DNA of 64,000 nucleotides, taken from positions 310,001 through 374,000 of the forward strand of contig NZ_FXWG01000003.1 of assembly GCF_900177715.1 (NCBI RefSeq), written 5' to 3'. Positions 33,281 through 44,047 of the stretch are shown one piece after another. The notes beneath the pieces are model-generated. The model was not told the origin of the DNA and made no database searches. It saw only the letters and a list, made by a program, of their open reading frames with translations. Numbering within the stretch: position 1 is the first letter of the stretch; each line of letters starts with the position of its first letter. Source of the DNA: Altererythrobacter xiamenensis. GTDB taxonomy: Bacteria > Pseudomonadota > Alphaproteobacteria > Sphingomonadales > Sphingomonadaceae. The translations under genes and the position numbers were made by a program.

Positions 33281-35530
33281 ATGACAGACAAACCGACTCC
33301 CGCCGACTGGCAAGCCGCTGCCGACAAGGAAGTGAAGGGGCGCGAGCTCACCTGGGACACGCCCGAGGGCTTCACCATCAAGCCGCTGTATACGGCAGAG
33401 GACACCGACGGGATCGACCCCGGCCTTCCGGGTTTCGCGCCGTTCACGCGCGGCCCCTATGCATCGATGTATACCGGGCGTCCCTGGACGATCCGGCAGT
33501 ATGCGGGCTTCTCGACCGCAGAGGAATCGAACGCCTTCTATCGGCGTAATCTGGCGGCGGGGCAGAAGGGCCTCTCGGTCGCTTTCGACCTTGCCACCCA
33601 CCGCGGTTATGACAGCGATCACCCGCGCGTTGTCGGCGATGTCGGCAAGGCTGGCGTCGCGATCGACACCGTGCGCGACATGGAAATCCTGTTCGACCAG
33701 ATCCCGCTGGACGAGATGAGCGTCTCCATGACCATGAACGGCGCGGTGATCCCCGTCATGGCGTTCTACATCGTCGCGGGCGAGCGGCAGGGTGTGCCTG
33801 CCGAAAAGCTCTCGGGCACGATCCAGAACGATATCCTCAAGGAGTTTATGGTCCGCAACACCTATATCTATCCGCCCGAACCTTCGATGCGGATCGTTTC
33901 GGACATCATCGCATATACTTCGGCCAACATGCCGAGATTCAACAGCATTTCGATCTCGGGCTACCATATGCATGAGGCCGGGGCGACGGCGGTGCAGGAG
34001 CTTGCCTTCACCATCGCCGACGGCAAGGAATATGCGAAGCGCGCGATGGAAGCGGGGCAGGACCTCGACAAGTTCGCGCCGCGCCTGTCGTTCTTCTTCG
34101 GCATCGGCATGAACTTCTTCATGGAAATCGCCAAGCTGCGCGCCGCGCGCAAGCTGTGGCACGATGTGATGGCGGGGCTGGGCGCTCGGAACGAAAAGTC
34201 CAAGATGCTGCGCACGCACTGCCAGACTTCGGGCGTTTCGCTGCAGGAGCAGGACCCCTACAACAACGTGATCCGCACCACGGTCGAGGCGATGGCGGCC
34301 GTGCTGGGCGGCACGCAGTCGCTTCATACCAATGCGCTCGACGAAGCGATCGCGCTACCGACCGACTTCTCAGCCCGCATCGCGCGCAACACGCAGCTGG
34401 TGCTGCAGGAAGAAAGCGGCATCACCAATGTCGTCGATCCGCTGGGCGGCAGCTACTACATCGAGAGCCTGACGGCGACTTTGGTGGCAGAGGCTGAGAA
34501 GCTGATCGCCGAAGTCGACGAAGCGGGCGGCATGACGCAATATGTCGCGACCGGCGCGCCCAAGGCGGCGATCGAGCGCGCGGCTGCGGAAAAGCAGACC
34601 AATGTCGACAAGGGCGAGACGGTGATCGTCGGGGTCAACAAGTACCGCAAGGACAAGGAAGACCCGATCGATACGCTCGACATCGACAACCACAAGGTCC
34701 GCCAGAGCCAGATCGACCGCATCAAGCGCGTGCGCGAAGAGCGCGATGAAGAGGCGTGCCAGGCCGCGCTCGCCGCGCTGACCGAGGCTGCGAAGGCTGA
34801 CCCGCGTTCGAGCAACGAGGCGCTGCGGACGGGTCGCGATGAAAACGGCATTCCGCTACCGCCCTCGGTCCTCGCCGAGATGGAGAAGGCGGGCGATACC
34901 AATCTGCTCGCCCGCGCGGTCGAGGCGGCACGCCATGACGCGACGCTGGGCGAAATCTCCAAGGCGATGGAAGAAGCCTTCGGACGGCACGATGCGACGC
35001 CCAAGCCGGTGAGCGGCGTCTACAAGACCGCCTACGAGTTCGACAAGCGCTGGACGCAGGTGACCGATGGTGTCGATGCGGTCGAACGCCGCCTCGGGCG
35101 CAAACCGCGCATCATGGTCGCCAAGATGGGGCAGGACGGCCACGATCGCGGCGCGAACGTCATCGCCAGCGCGTTCTCGGACATGGGCTTCGAGGTGATT
35201 TCGGGGCCGCTGTTCCAGACGCCCAAGGAAGCGGCCAAGATGGCGCTCGAGAACGAAGTCGACGTGGTCGGCGCATCGAGCCTCGCTGCAGGACACAAGA
35301 CGCTTATCCCCGAACTGATCGACATGCTCAAGGCTGCCGGACGGCCCGATATTAAGGTGACCGCCGGTGGGGTAATCCCGCCGCAGGACTATGACTTCCT
35401 GCGCGAGAAAGGCGTGCAAGGCATCTACGGCCCGGGTTCGAACGTGGTCGAATGCGCAGCGGATATCCTCACGCTGCTCGGCCACAATATGCCGCCTGCG
35501 GGCGAGGACATGGACGAGGCAGCGGAGTGA
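33281..35530 (+). CDS. Methylmalonyl-CoA mutase (large, B12-binding form)
   Basis: 749 residues. Adenosylcobalamin-dependent rearrangement of (R)-methylmalonyl-CoA to succinyl-CoA. The N-terminal TIM barrel ([11 protein letters not shown] near residue 28, [15 protein letters not shown] around 63) carries the substrate channel. The C-terminal cobalamin domain has the base-off motif D-x-H-x-x-G with H621 (QDGHDRG) and the GASSLAAGH and GGVIPPQDY segments. Both domains are in one chain, so it can act as a homodimer. The usual chaperone MeaB/ArgK is not in the window. Downstream is bioB. Confidence 0.95.
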   Translation: MTDKPTPADWQAAADKEVKGRELTWDTPEGFTIKPLYTAEDTDGIDPGLPGFAPFTRGPYASMYTGRPWTIRQYAGFSTAEESNAFYRRNLAAGQKGLSVAFDLATHRGYDSDHPRVVGDVGKAGVAIDTVRDMEILFDQIPLDEMSVSMTMNGAVIPVMAFYIVAGERQGVPAEKLSGTIQNDILKEFMVRNTYIYPPEPSMRIVSDIIAYTSANMPRFNSISISGYHMHEAGATAVQELAFTIADGKEYAKRAMEAGQDLDKFAPRLSFFFGIGMNFFMEIAKLRAARKLWHDVMAGLGARNEKSKMLRTHCQTSGVSLQEQDPYNNVIRTTVEAMAAVLGGTQSLHTNALDEAIALPTDFSARIARNTQLVLQEESGITNVVDPLGGSYYIESLTATLVAEAEKLIAEVDEAGGMTQYVATGAPKAAIERAAAEKQTNVDKGETVIVGVNKYRKDKEDPIDTLDIDNHKVRQSQIDRIKRVREERDEEACQAALAALTEAAKADPRSSNEALRTGRDENGIPLPPSVLAEMEKAGDTNLLARAVEAARHDATLGEISKAMEEAFGRHDATPKPVSGVYKTAYEFDKRWTQVTDGVDAVERRLGRKPRIMVAKMGQDGHDRGANVIASAFSDMGFEVISGPLFQTPKEAAKMALENEVDVVGASSLAAGHKTLIPELIDMLKAAGRPDIKVTAGGVIPPQDYDFLREKGVQGIYGPGSNVVECAADILTLLGHNMPPAGEDMDEAAE

Positions 35531-35566
35531 GCCGTTGATCTGGCGACCCTTCGACAAGGACAAGTA

Positions 35567-36577
35567 ATGACTGAAATCCGCACCGACTGGACCCGCGAGG
35601 AAATCGCGGAGCTGTTCGATCTTCCATTCACCGAACTGCTCTTCCGCGCCGCCAACGTCCACCGCGAGTTCCATCCGCCCGAGCAGGTGCAGCTCTGCAC
35701 GCTGCTGTCGATCAAGACCGGCGGGTGTCCGGAGGATTGCGGCTATTGCTCGCAGTCGGTGAAGGCGGACTCCGGTGTCGAGGCGACCAAGCTCATGGAG
35801 GTGCAATCGGTCCTCCAGCGCGCGGCGCAGGCGAAGGATGCAGGCTCCCAGCGCTTCTGCATGGGTGCGGCATGGCGCAATCCCAAGGACCGCGACATGC
35901 CCGCGATCGTCGAGATCGTGAAGGGCGTGCGCGCCATGGGGCTCGAAACCTGCATGACGCTGGGCATGCTGACGCCGAAACAGGCGGATATGCTGGCCGA
36001 GGCAGGCCTCGATTATTATAACCACAACGTCGACACCGGGCCGGAATATTACGAGCGCGTGATCTCCACCCGCAATTACCAGGACCGGCTCGATACGCTG
36101 CAAAACGTGCGCGATGCGGGCATCAATGTGTGCAGCGGCGGGATCGTCGGCATGGGCGAGACGCGCGAGGACCGGGTCGGCTTCGTCCACACGCTCGCCA
36201 CGCTCGAGCGCCATCCCGAAAGCGTGCCCGTCAACGCGCTGGTCCCGGTCAAAGGCACGGTGCTCGGTGACATGCTGGCGGACACCCCGCTCGCCAAGAT
36301 CGACGATATCGAGTTCGTCCGTACCGTGGCGGTTGCGCGTATCACGATGCCGATGAGCATGGTGCGCCTCTCCGCCGGGCGCGAAAGCATGAGCGAGGCG
36401 ACGCAGGCGCTGTGCTTCATGGCCGGCGCGAATTCGATCTTCACCGGCGACAAGCTGCTGACCGCGCCAAATGCGGGCGACGACAGCGATGCGGCGCTTT
36501 TCGCGAAGCTGGGGCTGACGGCGCTTGCTCAGGAAGAACCCATGCGGGCTTGCAAGGTGGCGGAGCCTGCCGAGTGA
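35567..36577 (+). CDS. bioB: Biotin synthase
   Basis: 336-residue radical-SAM enzyme inserting sulfur into dethiobiotin. The [4Fe-4S] cluster motif C-x3-C-x2-C is at C54, C58 and C61 (CPEDCGYC), and the second-cluster region ([13 protein letters not shown]) is intact. It is the only biotin-synthesis gene in the window and sits among genes for biotin-dependent propionyl-CoA carboxylase, so cofactor supply appears linked to demand. Its TGA overlaps the next gene's GTG (GTGA). Confidence 0.95.
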   Translation: MTEIRTDWTREEIAELFDLPFTELLFRAANVHREFHPPEQVQLCTLLSIKTGGCPEDCGYCSQSVKADSGVEATKLMEVQSVLQRAAQAKDAGSQRFCMGAAWRNPKDRDMPAIVEIVKGVRAMGLETCMTLGMLTPKQADMLAEAGLDYYNHNVDTGPEYYERVISTRNYQDRLDTLQNVRDAGINVCSGGIVGMGETREDRVGFVHTLATLERHPESVPVNALVPVKGTVLGDMLADTPLAKIDDIEFVRTVAVARITMPMSMVRLSAGRESMSEATQALCFMAGANSIFTGDKLLTAPNAGDDSDAALFAKLGLTALAQEEPMRACKVAEPAE

Positions 36578-37374
36578 GCCTAGGCTTCTCCGTCGATGAA
36601 CTGTTGCCCAAGGCACGCGGAGGAGGGCAGCTCAAGATGGGGCTCGCCAAGCTTGAGGAGAGCGAGTGGCTTCAGCCGAAGCCGGACCTTGTCGCGCGCG
36701 CCGAAGGTTTCGCTGCCTATCCCGAGGGTGTCCAGATCGCGCCCGAGGGCGAGGCACCGGGCGCGGAACTCGCCGCGATGCTCGGCCTGCCCGGGGGTCT
36801 CCCTGAAGCTGCGCGGGCGCATCACGAGGACATGTGCCTCCTCACTCTGCGCGAAGGTGACGAGCAATACCGTCTCGTTGGCGCAGCGGTCGCATGGCCT
36901 TCCGACTGGGCGCCTGCAGACAAGATGGGCCTGCCGCTGCGCGCCCTTCATGGGCCGATCCAGGGTTATGAGGAGCAGCTGGCGAGCGGCGTCGATAATT
37001 TCATGGCCAAGCTTAAACCGGGCGCGATCTACGGACGCTGCAACTGGTTCATCGCCGCCACTGGCGAGAAGCGCTGGGTGGCAGAGCCTCCCGCGCAGGC
37101 CTTTGCCGATGTCACGAGCGATAATGCAGGAGAGACGCTTTTCGTCCGCTCCGAACGCCAGACGCTACGCCGCCTCCCCAAGACCGGCGCAATCCTCTTT
37201 ACCATAGGCATCTATGTGTCGGCGCTGAGCGCGCTGTCACAAGCAAATATCCAGCGCCTCGCCACGGCCGTCTCATCGCTTTTGACAGGTGAGGGCGATC
37301 GGCGCGGCGCAGGGGCTTACGCAGACGCACTAATCGGCTATGCGAAGCGCCAGGAACTGGAGAGAGCAGGCTGA
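36574..37374 (+). CDS. DUF3445 protein, haem-dependent oxidative N-demethylase family
   Basis: 266 residues from GTG 36574, coupled to bioB. Recognisable DUF3445 features are the acidic [10 protein letters not shown] segment, [14 protein letters not shown], the [11 protein letters not shown] stretch and GRCNWFIA, in the family order. The related dimethylamine demethylase subunit of Pseudomonas uses haem and oxygen to remove N-methyl groups, so a haem enzyme is likely; the methylated substrate here is unknown. Its stop overlaps the metY ATG by one base. Presence in a propionate operon is unusual. Confidence 0.75.
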   Translation: MSLGFSVDELLPKARGGGQLKMGLAKLEESEWLQPKPDLVARAEGFAAYPEGVQIAPEGEAPGAELAAMLGLPGGLPEAARAHHEDMCLLTLREGDEQYRLVGAAVAWPSDWAPADKMGLPLRALHGPIQGYEEQLASGVDNFMAKLKPGAIYGRCNWFIAATGEKRWVAEPPAQAFADVTSDNAGETLFVRSERQTLRRLPKTGAILFTIGIYVSALSALSQANIQRLATAVSSLLTGEGDRRGAGAYADALIGYAKRQELERAG

Positions 37375-38663
37375 TGTTGGAACATAAACTCGAAACGCTC
37401 ACCATTCACGCGGGCCAGCAGCCCGATCCGACCACCAATGCCCGGATCACACCGATCTACCAGACGGCGAGCTACGTGTTCAACGACGCCGAGCACGCAG
37501 CAAACCTCTTCGCGCTCAAGGAATTCGGCAACATCTATTCGCGCATCATGAATCCCACCAATGATGCGCTGGAGCAGAAGATCGCCGCACTCGAGGGCGG
37601 CGTGGGTGCATTGGGTGTCGCATCGGGCCATGCCGCGCAACTGATCGCATTCCACACGCTGATGGAGCCGGGCTGCAACATCGTGGCGGCGAAGAAGCTC
37701 TATGGCGGATCGCTCAACCAGATGGGCGAGGCGTTTCGCAAGTTCGGTTGGGAAACGCGCTTCGTCGACACCGACGATGTCGAAAACGTGCGCGCGGCGA
37801 TGGATGACAAGACGCGCTGCGTGTTCATCGAAAGCCTGGCCAATCCCGGCGGTGTCGTGACCGATATCGCGGCGATTGCCGATATCGCGCATGAGGGCGG
37901 CGTACCGCTGATCGTCGACAACACGATGGCCAGCCCGGCGCTCTGCCGTCCGTTCGAGCACGGCGCGGACATCGTGACGCACTCCACAACCAAGTTCCTG
38001 AACGGGCACGGCAATGCCATCGGCGGCGTGATCGTCGACAGCGGTAAGTTCGACTGGAAGGCGCAGGGCGACAAGTTCCCCAGCCTGACCCAGCCCAACG
38101 GTTCGTATCACGGCGCGGTGCTGGTCGATGCTCTCGAGCCGATCGGTCCCATTGCCTTCATCGTGGCCTGCCGCGTGCTCGGCCTGCGTGACCTCGGCCC
38201 GGCGCTATCCCCGCAGAATGCCTGGCTGGCGCTGACCGGTATGGAGACCTTGGCGCTGCGGATGGAGCGGCATTGCGACAATGCGCTGGCCGTGGCCAGG
38301 TGGCTTCAGGACCACCCGAAGATCGAATGGGTCAGCTATGCTGGCCTTGAAGGTAACGCCTACAAGTCACTCGCCGACAAATACCTCGGCGGCAAGGGCG
38401 GCTCCGTGTTCACTTTCGGTGTGAAGGGCGGTTACGACGCCGGCGTGAAGCTGGTGCAGGGCGTCGAGCTGTTCAGTCACCTCGCCAATATCGGCGACAC
38501 GCGCTCTCTCATTATCCACCCGGCCTCAACCACTCACAGCCAGCTGGAAGGCGAAGCGCTGGTTGCAGCAGGCGCAGGGCCGGATGTGGTTCGTGTCTCC
38601 ATCGGCATCGAACATGTCGACGACATTATCGCTGATCTCGAGAAAGGCTTGGCAAGCATCTGA
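37374..38663 (+). CDS. metY: O-acetylhomoserine aminocarboxypropyltransferase
   Basis: 429-residue PLP enzyme of the Cys/Met metabolism family that makes homocysteine (or methionine) from O-acetylhomoserine and sulfide (or methanethiol). The length (about 430) and N-terminal ETLTIHAGQQPDPTTNAR distinguish it from shorter cystathionine synthases. The PLP lysine lies in HSTTKFLNGHG, and TASYVFNDAEHAANLF is family-typical. One-base overlaps join it to both neighbours. Methionine synthesis in this block may connect, through propionyl-CoA from methionine breakdown, to the rest. Confidence 0.92.
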   Translation: MLEHKLETLTIHAGQQPDPTTNARITPIYQTASYVFNDAEHAANLFALKEFGNIYSRIMNPTNDALEQKIAALEGGVGALGVASGHAAQLIAFHTLMEPGCNIVAAKKLYGGSLNQMGEAFRKFGWETRFVDTDDVENVRAAMDDKTRCVFIESLANPGGVVTDIAAIADIAHEGGVPLIVDNTMASPALCRPFEHGADIVTHSTTKFLNGHGNAIGGVIVDSGKFDWKAQGDKFPSLTQPNGSYHGAVLVDALEPIGPIAFIVACRVLGLRDLGPALSPQNAWLALTGMETLALRMERHCDNALAVARWLQDHPKIEWVSYAGLEGNAYKSLADKYLGGKGGSVFTFGVKGGYDAGVKLVQGVELFSHLANIGDTRSLIIHPASTTHSQLEGEALVAAGAGPDVVRVSIGIEHVDDIIADLEKGLASI

Positions 38664-40699
38664 TGTTCAAGAAAATCCTTATCGCAAACCGTGGCGAAAT
38701 CGCCTGCCGCGTCATCAAGACCGCTCGCCGCATGGGTATCGAAACCGTCGCGGTCTATTCGGACGCCGACGCGCGCGCGCCCTTCGTGAAAATGGCTGAC
38801 GAGGCGGTGCATATCGGCCCTCCGCCTGCCGCGGAAAGTTACCTGATCGCGGACAAGATCATCGAGGCGTGCAAGCAGACCGGTGCCGAAGCAGTGCATC
38901 CGGGCTATGGCTTCCTCTCGGAGCGTGCGAGCTTCGTCGAGGCGCTCGCCAAGGAAAACATCGCCTTCATCGGCCCGCCCGCTGGCGCGATCGCTGCAAT
39001 GGGCGACAAGATCGAATCCAAGAAGCTCGCCAAGGAAGCGGGCGTCAACGTCGTCCCCGGCTTTGTTGGCGAAATCCGCGATACCGACCACGCGGTCGAG
39101 ATATCGAACGACATCGGCTACCCGGTGATGATGAAGGCCAGTGCCGGCGGCGGCGGCAAGGGCATGCGCCTCGCTTATTCGGAAAAGGACGTGCGCGAAG
39201 GCTTCGAGGCGACCAAGCGCGAGGGCCTCAACAGCTTCGGCGATGACCGCGTCTTCATCGAGAAATTCATCGAGGACCCGCGCCATATCGAAATCCAGAT
39301 TCTGGGCGATAAGCACGGCAACATTCTCTATCTGAACGAGCGCGAATGCTCGATCCAGCGCCGCCACCAGAAGGTGGTCGAGGAAGCGCCGTCGCCTTTC
39401 GTCACGCCCAAGATGCGCAAGGCGATGGGCGAGCAATGCGTCGCTCTTTCGCGGGCAGTGGATTATCACTCCGCCGGCACGGTCGAACTCATCGTCAGCG
39501 GCGCGGACAAGACTGGCGAGAGCTTCTACTTCCTCGAAATGAACACGCGTCTGCAGGTCGAACATCCCGTGACCGAAGCGATCACGGGTATCGACCTCGT
39601 CGAGCAGATGATCCGCGTTGCTGCGGGCGAGAAGCTGGCGATGACGCAAGACGATATCGGCATCGATGGCTGGGCGATCGAAAACCGCGTCTATGCCGAA
39701 GACCCCTATCGCGGCTTCCTTCCCTCGACCGGGCGCCTCGTCGAATACAAGCCACCACTCGAGGGCTGGACCGACGATGGCAAGGCTAACGGTCGCCGCG
39801 GCGTAGATGGCGTGCGCGTGGACGACGGAGTCTACGAAGGCGGCGAAGTTTCCATGTTCTACGACCCGATGATCGCCAAGCTGGTGACCTGGGGCGAGAC
39901 GCGCGACGAAGCGGCCGACCTGCAGATAGAAGCGCTCGACGCCTTCCGGATCAAGGGGCTGGGGCATAATGTCGACTTCCTGAGCGCGATCATGCAGCAC
40001 CCGCGCTTCCGCTCGGGAGAACTGACCACCGGCTTCATCGCAGAGGAATATCCCGAAGGTTTCGAAGGAGCTGCGGCTTCGGACGAACTCAAGCGTGGGC
40101 TCGCCGCAATTGGTGGGGTGATCGCCACTGCCGACGCCGACCGTGCGCGGCGGATCGAAGGGCAGCTGTCGGATGATCTCTACGCGCCGGGCGACTGGGC
40201 GGTGCGGATCGGCCTGACCGAAGCGGACGCGACCCATTACGAGGTGCGGCTGGAGGAGGATGCGATCCTCGTCGATGGCGAGCCGGTCGATGTCAGCTTC
40301 GACTATACGCCCGGCGAGACGATGATCGACGTCCAGCTGGGCGAGGACGCTCTCACGGTTCAGCTCTCTCCCACACGTACCGGCTATGAGCTGACGACGC
40401 GCGGTGCGACGCACAACTTGCGGATCCTGCCGCAGCGAGTGGCGCATCTTGCGGGTCACATGATCGAGAAGGAACCGCCGGATCTTTCCAAGCTGCTCAT
40501 CTGTCCGATGCCGGGCCTCCTCGTGAAACTGCATGTGGGCGAGGGCGAGGAGGTCCAGCCCGGTCAGCCGCTCGCGACAGTCGAGGCGATGAAGATGGAG
40601 AACATCCTTCGTGCCGAAAAGCAGGCTGTGGTGAGCAAGGTCAATGCCGAGGAAGGCGAAAGCCTGGCGGTCGACGCCATCATCCTGGAACTCGAATAG
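38663..40699 (+). CDS. pccA: Propionyl-CoA carboxylase alpha (biotin) subunit
   Basis: 678 residues: biotin carboxylase with ATP-grasp (KASAGGGGKGMR, about residues 155-166; EMNTRLQVEHPVTE near 292), a linker BT domain, and a C-terminal biotin-carrier domain with biotinylated K644 in EAMKME. It charges biotin with CO2 for PccB. A one-base overlap couples it to metY. A 722-residue open frame antisense to it is a composition artefact. Confidence 0.95.
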   Translation: MFKKILIANRGEIACRVIKTARRMGIETVAVYSDADARAPFVKMADEAVHIGPPPAAESYLIADKIIEACKQTGAEAVHPGYGFLSERASFVEALAKENIAFIGPPAGAIAAMGDKIESKKLAKEAGVNVVPGFVGEIRDTDHAVEISNDIGYPVMMKASAGGGGKGMRLAYSEKDVREGFEATKREGLNSFGDDRVFIEKFIEDPRHIEIQILGDKHGNILYLNERECSIQRRHQKVVEEAPSPFVTPKMRKAMGEQCVALSRAVDYHSAGTVELIVSGADKTGESFYFLEMNTRLQVEHPVTEAITGIDLVEQMIRVAAGEKLAMTQDDIGIDGWAIENRVYAEDPYRGFLPSTGRLVEYKPPLEGWTDDGKANGRRGVDGVRVDDGVYEGGEVSMFYDPMIAKLVTWGETRDEAADLQIEALDAFRIKGLGHNVDFLSAIMQHPRFRSGELTTGFIAEEYPEGFEGAAASDELKRGLAAIGGVIATADADRARRIEGQLSDDLYAPGDWAVRIGLTEADATHYEVRLEEDAILVDGEPVDVSFDYTPGETMIDVQLGEDALTVQLSPTRTGYELTTRGATHNLRILPQRVAHLAGHMIEKEPPDLSKLLICPMPGLLVKLHVGEGEEVQPGQPLATVEAMKMENILRAEKQAVVSKVNAEEGESLAVDAIILELE

Positions 40700-40700
40700 C

Positions 40701-41072
40701 ATGCATCTCCTCCACGCTCACGACGCCCCGGCGGCGGAGGAAACGGATTTCGACACGTTCCTCAAGACCGATATCCGGGCGGGGACGGTGGTGAGCGCCG
40801 AGCCGTTTCCGGAGGCGCGCAAGCCCAGCCTCAAGCTGGTCATCGACCTTGGACCGACGATTGGAAGCAAGAAGAGCTGCGCGCAGATCGCCGCGCGGTA
40901 TTCGCCCGATGAACTGGTCGGGCGTCAGGTGGCGGCGGTGGTGAACTTTCCGCCGCGGCAGATCGGGCCGGCGATGTCCGAAGTGCTGACCGTCGGTTTT
41001 GCTGACGAAGATGGGGAGGTGGTGCTTTTCCAGCCTGATTCGCCCGTTCCCAATGGCTCTCGGCTGTTCTGA
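40701..41072 (+). CDS. csaA: tRNA-binding protein CsaA
   Basis: 123 residues, OB-fold tRNA-binding domain: DIRAGTVVSAEPFPEARKPSL is cut here as DIRAGTVV and FPEARKPS, followed by SKKSCAQIA, VVNFPPRQIGP and SEVLTVGF, all typical of CsaA. The B. subtilis protein has chaperone-like activity, but the general role is not settled. It follows pccA by one base and probably ends the operon. Confidence 0.88.
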   Translation: MHLLHAHDAPAAEETDFDTFLKTDIRAGTVVSAEPFPEARKPSLKLVIDLGPTIGSKKSCAQIAARYSPDELVGRQVAAVVNFPPRQIGPAMSEVLTVGFADEDGEVVLFQPDSPVPNGSRLF

Positions 41073-41293
41073 GCCTGCTGAAAGTACAAGATGGTTAAGG
41101 CGCGCGATGCAAAGCGGTAGCGCTCCTTTACTTAATCGATCATCGCCAGAAATATTGTTACCAGTACTCGCAGCAAACGCACCCTGTGGATTGGTGACGA
41201 TACTTTTCGTGGTTAATCCGCTAGGAGTTTTCTTACATCCATTTGATGCTTTGAGTCCTTCGAGTCGCTTCCAGACCAAACAGGAGGCAGGAC

Positions 41294-41548
41294 ATGGCAC
41301 AAAGAGGCACCGGCTACTTCGACAGGAAGGGCCAATTTTTCAAGACGCCTGAGGAGGCGACGCGCAGCGATCTGGCATCGCTCCTTGGGCAAATCGGCGA
41401 GAAAGAGAGTCTCGCGCCCGGCATCGCGCACACGCTGCTCGACCGCCGGAGCGATATCGAGCAATTGTTCGCAGAGCATGATGCGATGATGGCGGACGCT
41501 GGCAGCGCTGCCGCACGTCCGAATAATGTCACGCGACTGAAAGCCTGA
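41294..41548 (+). CDS. Small protein of unknown function
   Basis: 84 residues, with AGGAGGCAGG as a strong ribosome site. N-terminal basic/aromatic stretch (GYFDRKGQFF), then two probable helices and no membrane segment or signal peptide. The 221 bases before it are clearly lower in GC than the surroundings and hold no gene; they probably contain its promoter and a long leader. No family is recognised. Confidence 0.6.
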   Translation: MAQRGTGYFDRKGQFFKTPEEATRSDLASLLGQIGEKESLAPGIAHTLLDRRSDIEQLFAEHDAMMADAGSAAARPNNVTRLKA

Positions 41549-41557
41549 GCGAAGAGC

Positions 41558-42328
41558 TTACCCGTCTATCATCGCGACCGCGCGGATCCATCCCGCGCTG
41601 GCGCGCTCGATCTTGACCGGGAAGCAGCTGAACATGAAGCCGTGGCTGGGCAACGCGGCGAGATTGGTCAGTTTCTCGATCTGGTAATAGGGGCGGATAC
41701 GGCCTGCCTTGTGTCCCTCCCAGATGATCGAAGGATCGCGCTTTTCCGCCCACCGCTTCGCCGTATGGCTGAACGGCGCGTCCCAGCTCCACGCGTCAGT
41801 ACCAACGACCTCGACCCCGCGCTCGGTCAGCCACAAGGTCGCCTCCGCACCCAATCCCACGCCCTGATCGGTGAAATTGTCGGTGCCATAGACCGCGCCC
41901 GACTGGATCAGCACGATGTCGAGCGGCTGCAGATCGTAGCCGATCGCCTTGAAAGCGTCCTCAAGTTCTGCTGCGCTGACAACATGGCCATGCGAAAGGT
42001 GAGAGAAATCGAGCTTTACGCCCGGGCGGAAGAACCGGTCGAGCGGGGCCTCGTCGATGCTCGGAGCAGGTGATGCGCCTGCGTCAGTCGTCGAGTGATA
42101 ATGCCACGGCGCGTCCATGTGGGTGCCGTTATGCGTCGAAAGTTCGAGCATCTCGACCGCCCAGCCTTCGCCGTCGGGCAAGTCTTTCTTCTCCAGCCCG
42201 GGAAAGAACATGGCGATTTGCTCCCACGTATTCTCGTGGGTCATGTACTGGATTTTCGGCCGCATCACCTCGGGATCGGAAATCACGTCATTGGTGATCG
42301 GGATCGAGAGGTCGATGAAGCGGGTCAT
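41558..42328 (-). CDS. Cyclase-family metal-dependent hydrolase (kynurenine formamidase-like)
   Basis: 256 residues. The metal motif HNGTHMDAPWH (about residues 65-75) is the hallmark of the cyclase/KynB family, with a further downstream ...DFSHLSHGHVV segment. Members hydrolyse cyclic amides, formamides or lactones, including N-formylkynurenine, but this group is broad and no tryptophan-catabolic genes are present. The ATG at 42328 is preceded by AGGAC. It lies 12 bases downstream of aroB on the same strand and may be part of that operon. Confidence 0.8.
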   Translation of the reverse strand: MTRFIDLSIPITNDVISDPEVMRPKIQYMTHENTWEQIAMFFPGLEKKDLPDGEGWAVEMLELSTHNGTHMDAPWHYHSTTDAGASPAPSIDEAPLDRFFRPGVKLDFSHLSHGHVVSAAELEDAFKAIGYDLQPLDIVLIQSGAVYGTDNFTDQGVGLGAEATLWLTERGVEVVGTDAWSWDAPFSHTAKRWAEKRDPSIIWEGHKAGRIRPYYQIEKLTNLAALPSHGFMFSCFPVKIERASAGWIRAVAMIDG

Positions 42329-42339
42329 GTGCAACAGTC

Positions 42340-43449
42340 CTAATGCGCCTGCAATTGCTCGTCGAGGAAGGCAGCAACGTCCGCCAGTTCGACGTCGCGC
42401 GCCATGAAGGCCTCGCCAATGCCCTTCAGCAGGATGAAGGGCAGGGTGCCGGCATCCATCTTCTTGTCATGGAGCATGTGGTCGGCAAGGCGCTGGCCGT
42501 CGCATTCGAGGCCGAGCGCCGCGATTTCCGAAGGCAACCCTGCCATGTCGATCGCGCGGGCGACCCGCGCGGCATCGTCTCCGCGCATCAGTTCGCGCCG
42601 GGCCGAATACCGCGCCGCCAGCACCATGCCGAGCGCGACACCCTCGCCATGCAACAGCTTGCTAGAGAAACCGGTCTCCGCCTCCAGCGCGTGGCCGAAA
42701 GTATGCCCGAGGTTGAGCAGGGCACGGGTGCCGGAGGTTTCGCGCTCGTCCTCGGCGACGATCCGCGCTTTCGCGGCCACGCTCGTTGCAACGGCTTGCT
42801 CGAGCGCTTGCGGATCGTGGGCCAGCACTTTCGGGCCATTTGCTTCGAGCCAGGCAAAGAACTCCGCATCGCCCAGAATGCCGTACTTGATCACCTCGGC
42901 GTAACCTGCACGCATTTCGCGGTCGGGCAGGCTGTCCAAAGCCGTGAGATCGGCCAGCACCAACGAGGGTTGGTGAAAGGCGCCGATAAGGTTCTTGCCG
43001 GCGGTGGTATTGATCGCGGTCTTTCCGCCGACCGAGCTGTCGACCTGCGCCAGCAATGTCGTGGGAACCTGGATGAAGCCGCAGCCGCGCTTGAGGATCG
43101 AACAGGCGAAACCGGTCAAGTCACCGACCACGCCTCCGCCGAGCGCGATCACGTGGTCACCGCGCTCGACACCCTCGGCAAGCAGCCAGTCGGTGAGCGA
43201 TTGCAAGCCCTCCCAGCTTTTCGAAGCTTCACCGGAAGGCACCTGATACAGAGCGATCTCGAACCCGTCGGAGCCGAGCGAATGTGTTAGCCGATCGCCA
43301 TGCGCTGCCCATGCATTGGCGTCCGCGACCACCGGCACACGTTTCTTGCGAAGAAATTTCCGGGCTTGAACGACAGCATCTTCCAGCAGACCGTGGCCCA
43401 CCCGTACCTCGTAACTTCGGCCCGCCAGTTCGACGGGGATCACAGCCAT
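42340..43449 (-). CDS. aroB: 3-dehydroquinate synthase
   Basis: 369 residues. Second step of the shikimate pathway: cyclises DAHP to 3-dehydroquinate using NAD and a metal. NAD segment [12 protein letters not shown], substrate/metal segments ([24 protein letters not shown]) and GHTFGHALE with the metal-binding histidines are all intact. The open frame runs upstream to 43998 across aroK, but [10 protein letters not shown] at 43449 is the normal start and overlaps the aroK stop by ten bases. Confidence 0.96.
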   Translation of the reverse strand: MAVIPVELAGRSYEVRVGHGLLEDAVVQARKFLRKKRVPVVADANAWAAHGDRLTHSLGSDGFEIALYQVPSGEASKSWEGLQSLTDWLLAEGVERGDHVIALGGGVVGDLTGFACSILKRGCGFIQVPTTLLAQVDSSVGGKTAINTTAGKNLIGAFHQPSLVLADLTALDSLPDREMRAGYAEVIKYGILGDAEFFAWLEANGPKVLAHDPQALEQAVATSVAAKARIVAEDERETSGTRALLNLGHTFGHALEAETGFSSKLLHGEGVALGMVLAARYSARRELMRGDDAARVARAIDMAGLPSEIAALGLECDGQRLADHMLHDKKMDAGTLPFILLKGIGEAFMARDVELADVAAFLDEQLQAH

Positions 43450-44009
43450 GCGTCCACTGCCTCCACGATTTTCATCGCCGTCTCGATATGCGGCCCTTCG
43501 TCGCTCATGACACGGATCGGCGCCTGCGAATAGAAGGGTTCGCGTTCGCGATAGAGACGGGTGAGTATTTCGTGCGGGTCGCCGTTTCTCAGGAGCGGGC
43601 GCGTCTTCTTGCGACTGGTGCGCTCGACGAGAGTATCGATCGCGCAATCGATCCAGACTGCGATACCATTTTCGAGGATGAGTGCGCGGGTTTCCGGGTC
43701 GACGAAGGCGCCGCCGCCGGTCGCGATTACACCTCTGCGCTCTTCCATCAATCGCGCAATCACGCGCCGTTCTCCATCGCGGAAATAGGCTTCGCCGAAA
43801 TCTTCGAATATCTCGGCGATGGAGCGCTGCGCAGCTTTCTCGATCTCCTGGTCGGCGTCGACGAAATCGCGTCCGATCAAACCGGCAAGCCGGCTGCCGA
43901 CAGTCGATTTGCCGACCCCCATGAGGCCGACCAGCACCACAGGTCGATCGATCCGACGCGCGACCGCCGCGGCATGTTCCTTGCTGATGTTCTGGCAATC
44001 CTCGGTCAT
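43440..44009 (-). CDS. aroK: Shikimate kinase
   Basis: 189 residues. ATP-dependent 3-phosphorylation of shikimate. Walker [10 protein letters not shown] (about residues 28-36), the DADQEIEK substrate-acid segment, GGGAFVDP for shikimate binding and RPLL for the lid are all present. The start at ATG 44009 was chosen over the open frame to 44153, whose N-part lacks similarity. It forms aroK-aroB, the usual alphaproteobacterial pair, with a ten-base overlap. Confidence 0.95.
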   Translation of the reverse strand: MTEDCQNISKEHAAAVARRIDRPVVLVGLMGVGKSTVGSRLAGLIGRDFVDADQEIEKAAQRSIAEIFEDFGEAYFRDGERRVIARLMEERRGVIATGGGAFVDPETRALILENGIAVWIDCAIDTLVERTSRKKTRPLLRNGDPHEILTRLYREREPFYSQAPIRVMSDEGPHIETAMKIVEAVDAWL

Positions 44010-44047
44010 TGCTGTTTGGCCTATAGATGGGCTAATGCGGGCGCAAT

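Noticed and set aside
34856-36616. 586-residue open frame antisense to the mutase and bioB
   Set aside because: Mirror of two well-supported genes with intact motifs.
38534-40702. 722-residue open frame antisense to pccA and metY
   Set aside because: Same artefact; the residue composition (many His, Asp, Arg, Leu) is that of reversed coding DNA.
43450-43998. N-terminal extension of aroB across aroK
   Set aside because: No similarity, overlaps a conserved gene on the same strand, and [10 protein letters not shown] is the normal start.
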